From the NCBI GenBank assembly GCA_964370235.1, contig CAYJIL010000015.1, forward strand, positions 1 to 33,171: a stretch of DNA of 33,171 bases, read 5' to 3'. The notes beneath the pieces were generated by a model that searched no databases, was not told the origin of the DNA, and was given only the letters and a program-made list of their open reading frames with translations. Shown one piece after another: positions 16,468 through 24,927 of the stretch. Position numbers and translations under genes: made by a program. Each line of letters opens with the position of its first letter. The first letter of the stretch is position 1. This DNA comes from CAYJIL01 sp964370235 (GTDB taxonomy: Bacteria; Bacteroidota; Bacteroidia; Bacteroidales; Rikenellaceae).

Positions 16468-18108
16468 TTAGCTATTTTTTTGCTTTGCTCTTTCGGCTGC
16501 TTTTCTCATGCGCTCTTGTTGCTCGCTGATATACTGATTGTTTCTTTGGTCACTATCACCATACTCAACTCTTAGCTCCTCTAGTCGCTTGTGAAGCATC
16601 TCTTGAACCTCGGCATAATCGGGATTACCATAAAGGTTGTTTTGCTCACCCGGATCTGTCTCTAGATCATACATCTCCCACTGGTCGATGTCATAATAGA
16701 AGTGCATTAGCTTATATCTATCGGTAGCAATACCATAATGGCGTTTTACTGCATGAATTCCCGGGTACTCATAATATGTATAGTACACTGCATCACGCCA
16801 CTCGCCCGACTTGCCGTTAACTAGGTTGCGGAACGATAGACCTTGCATATCTTCTGGTATCTCGATACCAGCAAAATCTAGTATTGTAGGCGCAAAGTCT
16901 AGGTTTTGAACTAGCTGATCGATTTGTGTTCCTGGCTTAATCTCCTTTGGATAGCGCATTAGAAGCGGTGTGCGGAACGACTCCTCATACATAAAACGTT
17001 TGTCATACCAGCCATTCTCGCCTAGGTAGAAACCTTGGTCAGATGTATACATGATGATAGTATTTTCGTCGAGACCTGTCTCCTCTAGGTAGTCTAATAG
17101 CTCGCCAATACCCTCGTCAATTGCAGCAATAGTACCTACATAGTCTTGCATATAACGTTGGTGCTTCCATCTCACTAGATCCTCTTGGCTCATGTTTGGA
17201 TAATCCTTCTCAAACTGCTCCATTATAGGGCGATAAACCTTGTCCCACTCGGCACGCTGCTCGGGGTTCATGCGACCAACCTCTCTGTCAAATGCATTAT
17301 AGTCCCATTCGCTGTATGGAGCAATACCTAGTCTATCCATAATATCTGGGTATATCTTCATATCACCAGCCCAGTTCATGTGGTCTTTGATGCTCATCTC
17401 AGAAGTCTTGGCTGCCTCACCACGGCCACTATTGTCGCTAAACAAGCTCTCGGGCACATTATATGTTTTGCTAGTGTACTCTTTAATGTGTCTAAGCGCA
17501 GGAAGCCACTCACGGTGTGGAGCTTTTTGGTGGTAAAGAACACAGAAAGGCTTATCCTTATCACGCTTTGTGTCAATCCAATCGATTGTTGTTTCGGTTA
17601 CAATATCGGTACAATATCCCTCGATAACCTTCTTCTCTTTGCCGTTGATTAGGAACTCGGGGTTGTAGTACTCGCCCTGCCCCATAAGCACCATCGAAAA
17701 GTCGAAACCCTGAGGCTCGCCATCAATGTGAATCTTACCAATCATGGCTGTCTCATAACCATTTGCTTGCAGCACCTTTGTAAAGGTGTTTTGATCCCAA
17801 TCAAAAGGATTACCATTATCAATCTTACCATTAATAAAACTGTGCTTACCCGTTAGAAGCACCGCTCTACTAGGTGCCGATATTGAGTTAGTAACACAAG
17901 CTCTATTAAAAATAGCACCCTCATCAGCCAAACGGTCTAGGTTTGGTGTAGCGTTAAGACCCGAACCATAGGCACTAATTGCCTGATAGGCATGGTCATC
18001 GCTCATTATGTAAATAATGTTTGGGCGTTCTGGCTCTTTCTCTGCACAGCTTATTAGCGAAGCTCCCAAAAGCAAAGAAGACAACTTTACCGAATTTTTG
18101 CAATACAT
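16468..18108 (-). CDS. Ser-type S1 sulfatase lipoprotein, GlcNAc-6-sulfatase-like
   Basis: At 546 residues this is the longest sulfatase here and the only one with a clear lipobox (LISC, Cys21), suggesting outer-membrane anchoring. It has MSDDHAYQAISAYGS with Asp37-Asp38, signature S-A-P-S-R with Ser77, GKIHIDGEPQGFD, HQKAPHREWLP and TSDQGFYLGENGWYDKRF. The DDHAYQAISAYG, APHREW and DQGF variants with the long mid-protein insertion recall the S1_11 group (N-acetylglucosamine-6-O-sulfatases); this is recognition from memory. Gln replaces the Asn of the usual DNG motif, which I believe is normal in that group. It is 74 nt downstream of the next sulfatase gene. The Lys/Glu/Arg-rich C-terminus (about 520-546) is likely a flexible tail. 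Confidence 0.9.
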   Translation of the reverse strand: MYCKNSVKLSSLLLGASLISCAEKEPERPNIIYIMSDDHAYQAISAYGSGLNATPNLDRLADEGAIFNRACVTNSISAPSRAVLLTGKHSFINGKIDNGNPFDWDQNTFTKVLQANGYETAMIGKIHIDGEPQGFDFSMVLMGQGEYYNPEFLINGKEKKVIEGYCTDIVTETTIDWIDTKRDKDKPFCVLYHQKAPHREWLPALRHIKEYTSKTYNVPESLFSDNSGRGEAAKTSEMSIKDHMNWAGDMKIYPDIMDRLGIAPYSEWDYNAFDREVGRMNPEQRAEWDKVYRPIMEQFEKDYPNMSQEDLVRWKHQRYMQDYVGTIAAIDEGIGELLDYLEETGLDENTIIMYTSDQGFYLGENGWYDKRFMYEESFRTPLLMRYPKEIKPGTQIDQLVQNLDFAPTILDFAGIEIPEDMQGLSFRNLVNGKSGEWRDAVYYTYYEYPGIHAVKRHYGIATDRYKLMHFYYDIDQWEMYDLETDPGEQNNLYGNPDYAEVQEMLHKRLEELRVEYGDSDQRNNQYISEQQERMRKAAERAKQKNS

Positions 18109-18182
18109 AATTTTAAATTTTATTAAGTAATATTAATCTATTCTGTTTATTTTGTTTACGGTGGGTATAAACACCCTGTTAG

Positions 18183-19637
18183 TTATTTAATCGAAGAAAA
18201 AACTTCGGGGAACGCCGATGCAATATCGAACTTATCGCCCGTTTTTTTTGCCCATACCAAAAACTCGCTAGCTAACTCTCTAACCACTTTATCGTATTTT
18301 TTGTTACCATACAAGTTTACAGTCTCATAAGGATCTTTCTTTAGATCAAACAAATAGATGTGGTTTGCTAGTGGAACAAAAATGATTTTGTACCTATCGT
18401 TGCGAATTGTTCGTTGCTTTTGGTGATAGGCGGCATATATGTAGTCACGCCCCTTCTCCTTACCATTTTGTAGTAGATCATACTGCGATGTATATTCAAC
18501 TCCTTTGGGGGTTTCAATCCCAATTGCATCATAAATTGTTGGCACAACATCGTGTAGGTAGTTTAGCTGGTCTCGGCGCTCACCTTTTGGTATTCCAACA
18601 CCACTAAACACCAAAGGTACTCTAATACTATGGTCATATAGCGACTGTTTGCCTATAAAGCCGTGCTGCCCAACTGCAAGCCCATTGTCGGCACTAAATA
18701 TAATGATGGTGTTATCCATCATGCCATTTTGCTCGATTGCCTCAATTATTCGCCCAATTTGTGCATCGGTATGCGATATTATTGCATAGTATTCTTGTAG
18801 GTGTGTCTTAACAGCAAACTGAGTGCGTGGATATGGCGCAAGAGCCTCGTCTCTACCTGCTGGTGTAGACCCCATCTCAACATATAAAGGGTGCTGTGGA
18901 AGGTAGTTCTCGGGCACTTGAATATCGTCAAGATCATACATGTCTACATACTCCTTGGGAGCCTGCCTAGGGTCGTGCGGAGCATTAAAGGCACAATACA
19001 TAAATAGTGGCTGGTCGCTATTCTTGTTTTTGTTTATAAAATCAATAGACACATCGGCCTGCACCTCGCTCCAGTGCTTGCCACCCTCCCAAAATCCACC
19101 TATCGTAGTATCATAGGGGCTCCATGCATCGGGTTGCCCTTGCACAGGCCTGCTATACGAGGCTTTAACAGTAGCTGGCATACCTCCTTTGCGAGGAGTA
19201 TCTACCACATCAAAAACCGATTGTGGGCTAACGTGGGCAATGTGCCATTTACCAGTCATAAAGGTTTTATAGCCTGCGTTTCTCATCGTTTGAGGCCAGC
19301 TCAATTCTTGGGAAATAATCTCTTTATATTTGTTACTCTCTTCATTAAGCGAGTTCCACATATATAGCCCAGTTAATAGCTGCGAGCGACTCGCAACGCT
19401 ATATGCACCGTGCCATCCACCCATCATGTAGGTTGATGTAAAGGCTGTACCCGACTCGATAAGCGCATCGATATGCGGGGTTTTTACTCCCCTATTGCCC
19501 ACTGCACCAAGAGCATCGTGTGTTAAATCATCAAGAAAAATAAACACAACATTAGGCTTGGTAGTTTTAACGCTCTGTGCGTTAACATTTAATGCTAATG
19601 CACTCAGCGATAGTGTGGGTATTAAAAAAGATTTCAT
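18183..19637 (-). CDS. Ser-type S1 sulfatase with S-V-A-S-R signature
   Basis: The 484-residue exported protein (signal peptide to about residue 20) has FLDDLTHDALGAVG with Asp36-Asp37, GKWHIAH, AFNAPHDPRQAP, SADNGLAVGQHG and GKQSLYDHSIRVPL, so a complete metal and sulfate site. The signature reads S-V-A-S-R with Ser80. Ala takes the usual Pro place, which the family tolerates (C/S-x-P/A-x-R). It differs clearly from the three arylsulfatase-like paralogues next to it and has a longer loop after GKWH, so it should act on a different sulfate position or sugar. The gap to the upstream sulfatase gene is 45 nt. Substrate not assigned. Confidence 0.9.
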   Translation of the reverse strand: MKSFLIPTLSLSALALNVNAQSVKTTKPNVVFIFLDDLTHDALGAVGNRGVKTPHIDALIESGTAFTSTYMMGGWHGAYSVASRSQLLTGLYMWNSLNEESNKYKEIISQELSWPQTMRNAGYKTFMTGKWHIAHVSPQSVFDVVDTPRKGGMPATVKASYSRPVQGQPDAWSPYDTTIGGFWEGGKHWSEVQADVSIDFINKNKNSDQPLFMYCAFNAPHDPRQAPKEYVDMYDLDDIQVPENYLPQHPLYVEMGSTPAGRDEALAPYPRTQFAVKTHLQEYYAIISHTDAQIGRIIEAIEQNGMMDNTIIIFSADNGLAVGQHGFIGKQSLYDHSIRVPLVFSGVGIPKGERRDQLNYLHDVVPTIYDAIGIETPKGVEYTSQYDLLQNGKEKGRDYIYAAYHQKQRTIRNDRYKIIFVPLANHIYLFDLKKDPYETVNLYGNKKYDKVVRELASEFLVWAKKTGDKFDIASAFPEVFSSIK

Positions 19638-19682
19638 GTTCGTATGCTTAGTTGTTACACAAAATTTATATACTTTGCTCTA

Positions 19683-21089
19683 CTACTTGCTTTGGTATGA
19701 GTTATAACGCTCTTTGTGAGATTGTTCTCGCTGTTTACTCAAATCGTTTGTGAAGCTACGTGAGGAGCTAATTGGTGTTACTTTTAGTTTTTGATTCGCT
19801 ATATCGAGCAGTCTTTCAACAACATCGGGATGCTCTGAATATAAATTAATTTTCTCTTGAGGGTCATTGTCCATATTATATAAGCCCAGTTCGCTACGTT
19901 GAACATCCTTTACTAGTTTCCATTCATGACTACGCACCATTAACAAGTTCATGTTATTGTGAGTATATGGAATAGATGTAGAGCGTGGCTCATTGGCAAT
20001 TATAAACTCGTCTCTTGCATTATCTGTTTTCTCGAGTGTGAAGTATGGCATTAAATCGACTCCCGAACCAAAACTCATTGGCTCTCCAGCAGCAAGAGTT
20101 AGGAATGTTGTAGCCAAATCATAAACTCCACACATAGAGTTAGACTTTTTACCAGCAGGAACAACTCCGGGATACTTTACAATCAAAGGTGCTCGTATTC
20201 CGCCCTCCCATATTGTGAATTTGTGTCCTTTATAACCACCGCTGTTTATCTCTAGCTCGGGGCCATTGTCGCTCATAAACACAAGCATGGTATTCTCATC
20301 GAGCCCTTTTTCTTGCAAGTATGCCATAATGCGCCCAATTTCTTGATCCATATAATCAATCATAGCATATCTTGTTGCAGCAATTGCCTCGTGCCCTTGC
20401 TTTAGGTATTTTAAGATAACACTATCGGGGGCTTGTAGTGGAGTGTGCGGTGCATTATATGCAAGATAGATGTAGAACGGATTATCGCTCTGCTGCTCTA
20501 TAAAGTCTAGCGCCTGATTGGTAATCTCCTTTGTAAAATATTCCATTTGGTCTACCGCCTCAAAGTCGTCATAAATGTTAGAGTACTTTGAGTATGGCCC
20601 ACCATTATAGAAACTACCATCTTTGGGGTCATGAAAATCGTGCATTCCTCCCAAAAAACCATATGCTCTATCAAAACCATTATTCATAGGGTGGCTAGCA
20701 AGGCTATAACCTTGGTGCCATTTGCCAAACCATGCAGTTGCATATCCTAGCTCTTGTAGCTTTGGTGTAAAAGTTTTGCGCTCGGGGCCAACACCCGGCA
20801 CATCGCTATCGGCATTACCATACACCCCAATCTCGTGACCTTGGCTACCAGTCAAAAAGGCTGCACGGGTGGGAGCCGACACTGGGTAGACATAGGTTTG
20901 AGTCATCATCACCCCTTGCTGGGCAATTTTATCTAAATTGGGAGTCATTATTAGCTTTGTATCGTTAAAACACGACACATCACCATAACCTAGGTCATCT
21001 GCTAAGATAAATATGATATTTGGTTTTTCACCTGCTAATGCCGCTGTGTTACATACTAAGGCTAACGATGCTAATAATTTACTTTTCAT
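19683..21089 (-). CDS. Ser-type S1 sulfatase (arylsulfatase-like paralogue)
   Basis: The 468-residue protein has a signal peptide ending near AALAG (16-20). Intact motifs are LADDLGYGD with Asp31-Asp32, S-A-P-T-R with Ser71, GKWHQGY, YNAPHTPLQAP, MSDNGPE and KFTIWEGGIRAPL. It is closely related to the sulfatases at 14812 and 21093, sharing NNGFD, a GGMHDFHD-like loop and the C-terminal WKLVKD region. Its start codon is 3 nt from the stop of the upstream paralogue, so translation is probably coupled. With the altered paralogue next to it, this copy may carry the catalytic load of the pair. Confidence 0.92.
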   Translation of the reverse strand: MKSKLLASLALVCNTAALAGEKPNIIFILADDLGYGDVSCFNDTKLIMTPNLDKIAQQGVMMTQTYVYPVSAPTRAAFLTGSQGHEIGVYGNADSDVPGVGPERKTFTPKLQELGYATAWFGKWHQGYSLASHPMNNGFDRAYGFLGGMHDFHDPKDGSFYNGGPYSKYSNIYDDFEAVDQMEYFTKEITNQALDFIEQQSDNPFYIYLAYNAPHTPLQAPDSVILKYLKQGHEAIAATRYAMIDYMDQEIGRIMAYLQEKGLDENTMLVFMSDNGPELEINSGGYKGHKFTIWEGGIRAPLIVKYPGVVPAGKKSNSMCGVYDLATTFLTLAAGEPMSFGSGVDLMPYFTLEKTDNARDEFIIANEPRSTSIPYTHNNMNLLMVRSHEWKLVKDVQRSELGLYNMDNDPQEKINLYSEHPDVVERLLDIANQKLKVTPISSSRSFTNDLSKQREQSHKERYNSYQSK

Positions 21090-21092
21090 ATA

Positions 21093-22514
21093 TTACTGGT
21101 TGTTTAAAAGTTTGAGACAATGTCTTCTTAGCGAATCTGCCTTGGCAATATCGCCAATCTTGCGATGGTCAATCCTTACAATAGGATAGTTTGCTGGCTC
21201 TCCTTTTGCAATTTCGTCATATAGCACATCGGTTAGCTCGATAAGTAGCTGTGGGTGCTTTGTCGAAACATCGTTCTTCTCGTTTCTATCGTCTGCAATA
21301 TTATATAGCGAAGCAAATTTCTTTGTTCCCTCTATGAGTATTTTCCAGTCGCCTTTGCGCAAAGCTACACTGTGTGCATACTGTGGCGCAGGCGTGTTAT
21401 AAGGATAGGTTTGAATATTATAAACAAACAACAGGTGCTTGTGAGCATCGCCCGTTTTCTCGCCACTAAAATATGGCATTAGGTCTACTCCATCCATATT
21501 GGCAATATCGCCTTGCTGCGTCTGAGCTAGGAACGTTGTAGCCAAATCGGTAATAACACAAAGAGACTCGCTACTACTTTTAGCAGGAATAGCTCCCTGC
21601 ATCGAAGCAATCAAAGGCACTTTTATTCCGCCCTCCCAAATGGTGTTCTTTTTACCCTTTAACCCACCATTATAGCTCTCGTGCAAACCTCCATTGTCGC
21701 TCGTAAAGACTACAAGAGTGTTTTTATCGAGTACATCTAGCAATCGTCCAATGTTTTGATCGAGATGGTCAATCAAGGCATAGCGTGCAACATCTTCGCC
21801 CGATAGCTTCTTTCCATTATACTTGTCGATAAATTCTTGAGGTACTTGGTAAGGCGTGTGAGGTGCGTTATATGCTAGAGTCAAAAAATAGGGTTTGTTC
21901 TCTTTTTTGCAATTTGTTACAAAATCAATAGCTCTATCGGTAAACTCCTGTGTGAGGTGATTAATCTTGTCTACAACCATAAAGCCATCATACACATATG
22001 ATAGGTTACTATATTCACCTGCAAAACGGTGTGAGCCCTCGTTTGGGACTAGGTAGTTGTGTGTCGAACCCAAAAAGCAGAACGATTTATCAAAACCATT
22101 ATTCAAAGGATGATTGACAATATCCCACCCTTGATCCCATTTACCTATCCAAGCCGTAGTGTAACCACCCTTTTGCATTTGTGGCAAAAACGATGGATAG
22201 TGCACCCCCATTCCGGGGTTTGCAGCATCGAGCATGTTGTAAACTCCAATATTCTGAGGAAATTTACCTGCAAGAAACGATGCCCTACTTATAGCAGACG
22301 AGGGGTAGGCGTAGGCCTGAGTCATCTTAACTCCCATAGCTGCAAGTCGGTCTATATTGGCGGTTTTGACAACGCTACTAGGGTTATAACACGATAGATC
22401 ACCATACCCCAAGTCATCTACTACAATAAATACGATATTGTGCTTGGGGTTACTAGCACCTTGCACCACTATGGTGCAAAGTGCAAAAATAGCAATACAG
22501 AATATCTTTAGCAT
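21093..22514 (-). CDS. S1 sulfatase homologue with altered active site, possibly inactive
   Basis: This 473-residue exported protein (signal peptide to about residue 19) has the arylsulfatase fold and many intact motifs: VVDDLGYGD with Asp33-Asp34, NAPHTPYQVP, TSDNGG and KKNTIWEGGIKVPL. Two key places differ. The signature reads S-A-I-S-R (Ser73, Ile75) where Pro or Ala is expected for formylglycine formation. The GKWH motif reads GKWD, putting Asp127 where the active-site His contacts the sulfate. Codons ATA and GAT were checked on the minus strand. The frame is intact and the gene lies 3 nt from both neighbours, so it is a maintained member of the operon. It may be inactive, an accessory protein, or an enzyme with changed chemistry. 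Confidence 0.88.
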   Translation of the reverse strand: MLKIFCIAIFALCTIVVQGASNPKHNIVFIVVDDLGYGDLSCYNPSSVVKTANIDRLAAMGVKMTQAYAYPSSAISRASFLAGKFPQNIGVYNMLDAANPGMGVHYPSFLPQMQKGGYTTAWIGKWDQGWDIVNHPLNNGFDKSFCFLGSTHNYLVPNEGSHRFAGEYSNLSYVYDGFMVVDKINHLTQEFTDRAIDFVTNCKKENKPYFLTLAYNAPHTPYQVPQEFIDKYNGKKLSGEDVARYALIDHLDQNIGRLLDVLDKNTLVVFTSDNGGLHESYNGGLKGKKNTIWEGGIKVPLIASMQGAIPAKSSSESLCVITDLATTFLAQTQQGDIANMDGVDLMPYFSGEKTGDAHKHLLFVYNIQTYPYNTPAPQYAHSVALRKGDWKILIEGTKKFASLYNIADDRNEKNDVSTKHPQLLIELTDVLYDEIAKGEPANYPIVRIDHRKIGDIAKADSLRRHCLKLLNNQ

Positions 22515-22517
22515 AAC

Positions 22518-24800
22518 CTATTTTGTTAGAGAGAATGGGCGTGAATCTTTTGCCCAGTTTTTATTTGGCTCGCTACCCATCTCAAACTCTAACACACCAC
22601 CATCAATAACTTGACTGTGTGTTATGAATGACTCGTTAAAAGGTGCGCCATTTAGTTTAGCAGATTGAATATATAGGTTCTCCTTTGAGTTGTTATTTGC
22701 CTTTACTGTAAATGTTTTGCCATTTTCGAGCTTAACCGATAGCTCCTCGAAAAGAGGCGAACCTATAATATACTCATTTGTACCCGGTGCTACTGGGTAA
22801 AAGCCCATCGCACTAAAGATATACCATGCCGAAGTTTGGCCATTATCTTCGTCGCCACAAAGACCTTTACCATCGCTATATCCCGACGAGTATAGTCTAT
22901 CCATAATTTGACGAACGTGATATTGTGTTTTATACGGAACACCTGCATAGTTATACATATATGGCATGTGCTGAATTGGCTGGTTACCGTGTGCATACTG
23001 CCCCATTCCACCTGCAATCATTTCGGTCATCTCGTGAATTACCCAACCTTTTCTCACGTGATTACAAATAGGGTGAGCTGTGAATACTTCATCCATGCGC
23101 TCGATAAATGCCTGCTCAGACCCCATTAGGTTGATAAGACCCTTTGGGTCGTGGAACACACACCAAGTCCAGTGCCATGCACTACCTTCGGTAAAACCAC
23201 CGCCCCACATATCTGGCGAGTAGTTCTCTTCCCAGCTACCATCCTTTAGCTTTGGACGCACAAAATTAATGTTGGCATCAAAAACGTTTTTGTAGTTCAT
23301 CGAACGATCTTTATATAGGTCGATAGCTGCTTTGTCTTTGCCAATTAGCTCGGCATAACGTGCAATACAGTAGTCGTTATAGGCATACTCTAGGGTACGA
23401 GACACGCTCTGTCCCACCTCTACATCGTTAGGAATATAGCCATACTCGTTATAAAACTCACAACCTTCACGACCAGCCGAAGTAGGCCCTTTGTTGTTTG
23501 CTCCTTTTATCATTGCCTCATACATAAGCTCCTTGTCAAAACTACCAATACCCTTGGCTAGAGCGTCTGTTATGATAGATGTAGAGTTTTGACCTATCAT
23601 AGATTGACGATACTGTGGGCTGAACCACTCTGGTAGCCAACCACCTTCGGTATATATGTTTTGAAGTGCATCCATAAACTCCGATGTTAGCGAAGGCTGC
23701 ATGATAGTAAACAGTGGATGTACAGCACGGAACGTATCCCAAAAACCATTATCGGCATACATAGGCCCCTGCTCTACTTCGCCAGTAAAGAAGCTATAAT
23801 GCACCATTTCGCCTTTGCTGTTATATTCGTGTGTTTTGCGAGGGAATAGCAGTGTGCGATATAGGGCACTATAAAAAGTGCGCTTTTGCTCTAGGCTACC
23901 ACCCTTGACTTGTACTTTTTGAAACTCCTTTTCCCACTCGTCGTGGCTAAGTTGCTTGCGCTGCTCAAAGGTGTAGTCTTTTAGCTCTCGATCATAATTA
24001 ACGTTTGCTTGCTTAGTGCTAATAAAAGATGAGATCACTTTAGCAGTTACATCTTTTTTGTCGCCAAACGAAAGATACATCGCAAGGTCTTTACCCTCGG
24101 CGCTCTTTGCACCCGAAATTTTGTCTTCGCCCTTAAATACGCCATAGTCGGTGATTGGTGAGTCAAAGTAAATTACAAAGTGTGTAGCAAAGTTACTTGG
24201 AAGAGTTTTCTTTGAGTGCTTGGCTGCAAACGATGAGAAACCTGTCACAATGCCTCTTTTTGTATCAACCTCAATTTGGGCATCGTCATTAAAACAGTCG
24301 ATAAGCAGAGTACCATCGCCTTGTGGGTAGTTAAATTTGAATATTGCACCCGAGTTACTAGGTGTAATTTCGGTTTTGATTCCGTTATCAAACACCAAAC
24401 TATAGTAATATGGTAGAGCTATTTCGTTATCGTGCGAGAACTCTTGTGCACGAAGATTTTGATCATAAATTGCAGTGCCTTTTTGTGGCATTAGCGAAAA
24501 ACAAGCATAGTCGTTTATCCACGGGCTAGGCTGGTGGGTTTGCTTAAAACCCTGAATCGTTTTGTCAGTGTAGACATATTGCCATCCATTACCGTTATTA
24601 CGAGTCTGAGGAGTCCAAAAGTTCATACCCCAAGGTGTCGCAATTGCAGGATAGGTATTACCAGTCGAAAACTCATACACCGAGTTTGTACCCTGAAGAG
24701 GGTTAGCCAAATCGACAATCGAAGTAGGCTCGCCGCTTTGTGCCTTTGCAAAGGTTGCCATAAGAACCACTAGCACGGTAGTCAATAAATTTTTCTTCAT
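22518..24800 (-). CDS. GH92 exo-alpha-mannosidase
   Basis: GH92 enzymes are calcium-dependent inverting exo-alpha-mannosidases. The chosen start (24800, giving 760 residues) opens a clear signal peptide ending at AKA; the frame runs on to 24857, but that adds 19 charged residues before the signal. The N-terminal beta-sandwich has GNTYPAIATPWGMNFWTPQT and GFKQTHQPSPW. The helical barrel has FWDTFRAVHP, FTEGSAW with likely general acid Glu538, and GDEDNGQ with Asp650 and Asp652 as base/metal region. The segment that reads GNE/QPSHH in many family members is GNQPIQH here, which may alter the +1 site, so linkage preference cannot be transferred. Its stop is 3 nt from the next sulfatase start, tying mannose removal to desulfation. 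Confidence 0.93.
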   Translation of the reverse strand: MKKNLLTTVLVVLMATFAKAQSGEPTSIVDLANPLQGTNSVYEFSTGNTYPAIATPWGMNFWTPQTRNNGNGWQYVYTDKTIQGFKQTHQPSPWINDYACFSLMPQKGTAIYDQNLRAQEFSHDNEIALPYYYSLVFDNGIKTEITPSNSGAIFKFNYPQGDGTLLIDCFNDDAQIEVDTKRGIVTGFSSFAAKHSKKTLPSNFATHFVIYFDSPITDYGVFKGEDKISGAKSAEGKDLAMYLSFGDKKDVTAKVISSFISTKQANVNYDRELKDYTFEQRKQLSHDEWEKEFQKVQVKGGSLEQKRTFYSALYRTLLFPRKTHEYNSKGEMVHYSFFTGEVEQGPMYADNGFWDTFRAVHPLFTIMQPSLTSEFMDALQNIYTEGGWLPEWFSPQYRQSMIGQNSTSIITDALAKGIGSFDKELMYEAMIKGANNKGPTSAGREGCEFYNEYGYIPNDVEVGQSVSRTLEYAYNDYCIARYAELIGKDKAAIDLYKDRSMNYKNVFDANINFVRPKLKDGSWEENYSPDMWGGGFTEGSAWHWTWCVFHDPKGLINLMGSEQAFIERMDEVFTAHPICNHVRKGWVIHEMTEMIAGGMGQYAHGNQPIQHMPYMYNYAGVPYKTQYHVRQIMDRLYSSGYSDGKGLCGDEDNGQTSAWYIFSAMGFYPVAPGTNEYIIGSPLFEELSVKLENGKTFTVKANNNSKENLYIQSAKLNGAPFNESFITHSQVIDGGVLEFEMGSEPNKNWAKDSRPFSLTK

Positions 24801-24854
24801 CTTCGTATCTCTTTTATTTAATTCTATATTTATACTTTGTACCAAATTATAAGC

Positions 24855-24893
24855 CAAAGGTAAGCCACTAGGGCTTAATTATAGGGTTAATTT
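24855..24893 (-). promoter_or_regulatory. GH92 promoter with bipartite putative operator
   Basis: On the minus strand, AAATTAACCC (24893-24884), 7 nt, AAGCC (24876-24872), 9 nt, then TACCTTTG (24862-24855), an exact TAnnTTTG box 54 nt before the GH92 start. The two halves can be read as direct repeats TTAACCC and TTAAGCC, 12 nt apart. No TTG lies at the -33 position. The same arrangement precedes the sulfatase gene at 26439. An inverse copy TTAACCCT also lies at 24918-24925 beside the stop of the upstream gene, and TAAGCC/GGCTTA (24861-24866/24872-24877) can form a small hairpin. Confidence 0.5.
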
Positions 24894-24927
24894 ACTATAA
24901 ACATTCACATTTTTTAGTTAACCCTGC

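Noticed and set aside
24801..24857. N-terminal extension of the GH92 frame (19 residues)
   Set aside because: It would place charged residues before a well-formed signal peptide that begins at the internal Met, and it lies in the promoter leader.
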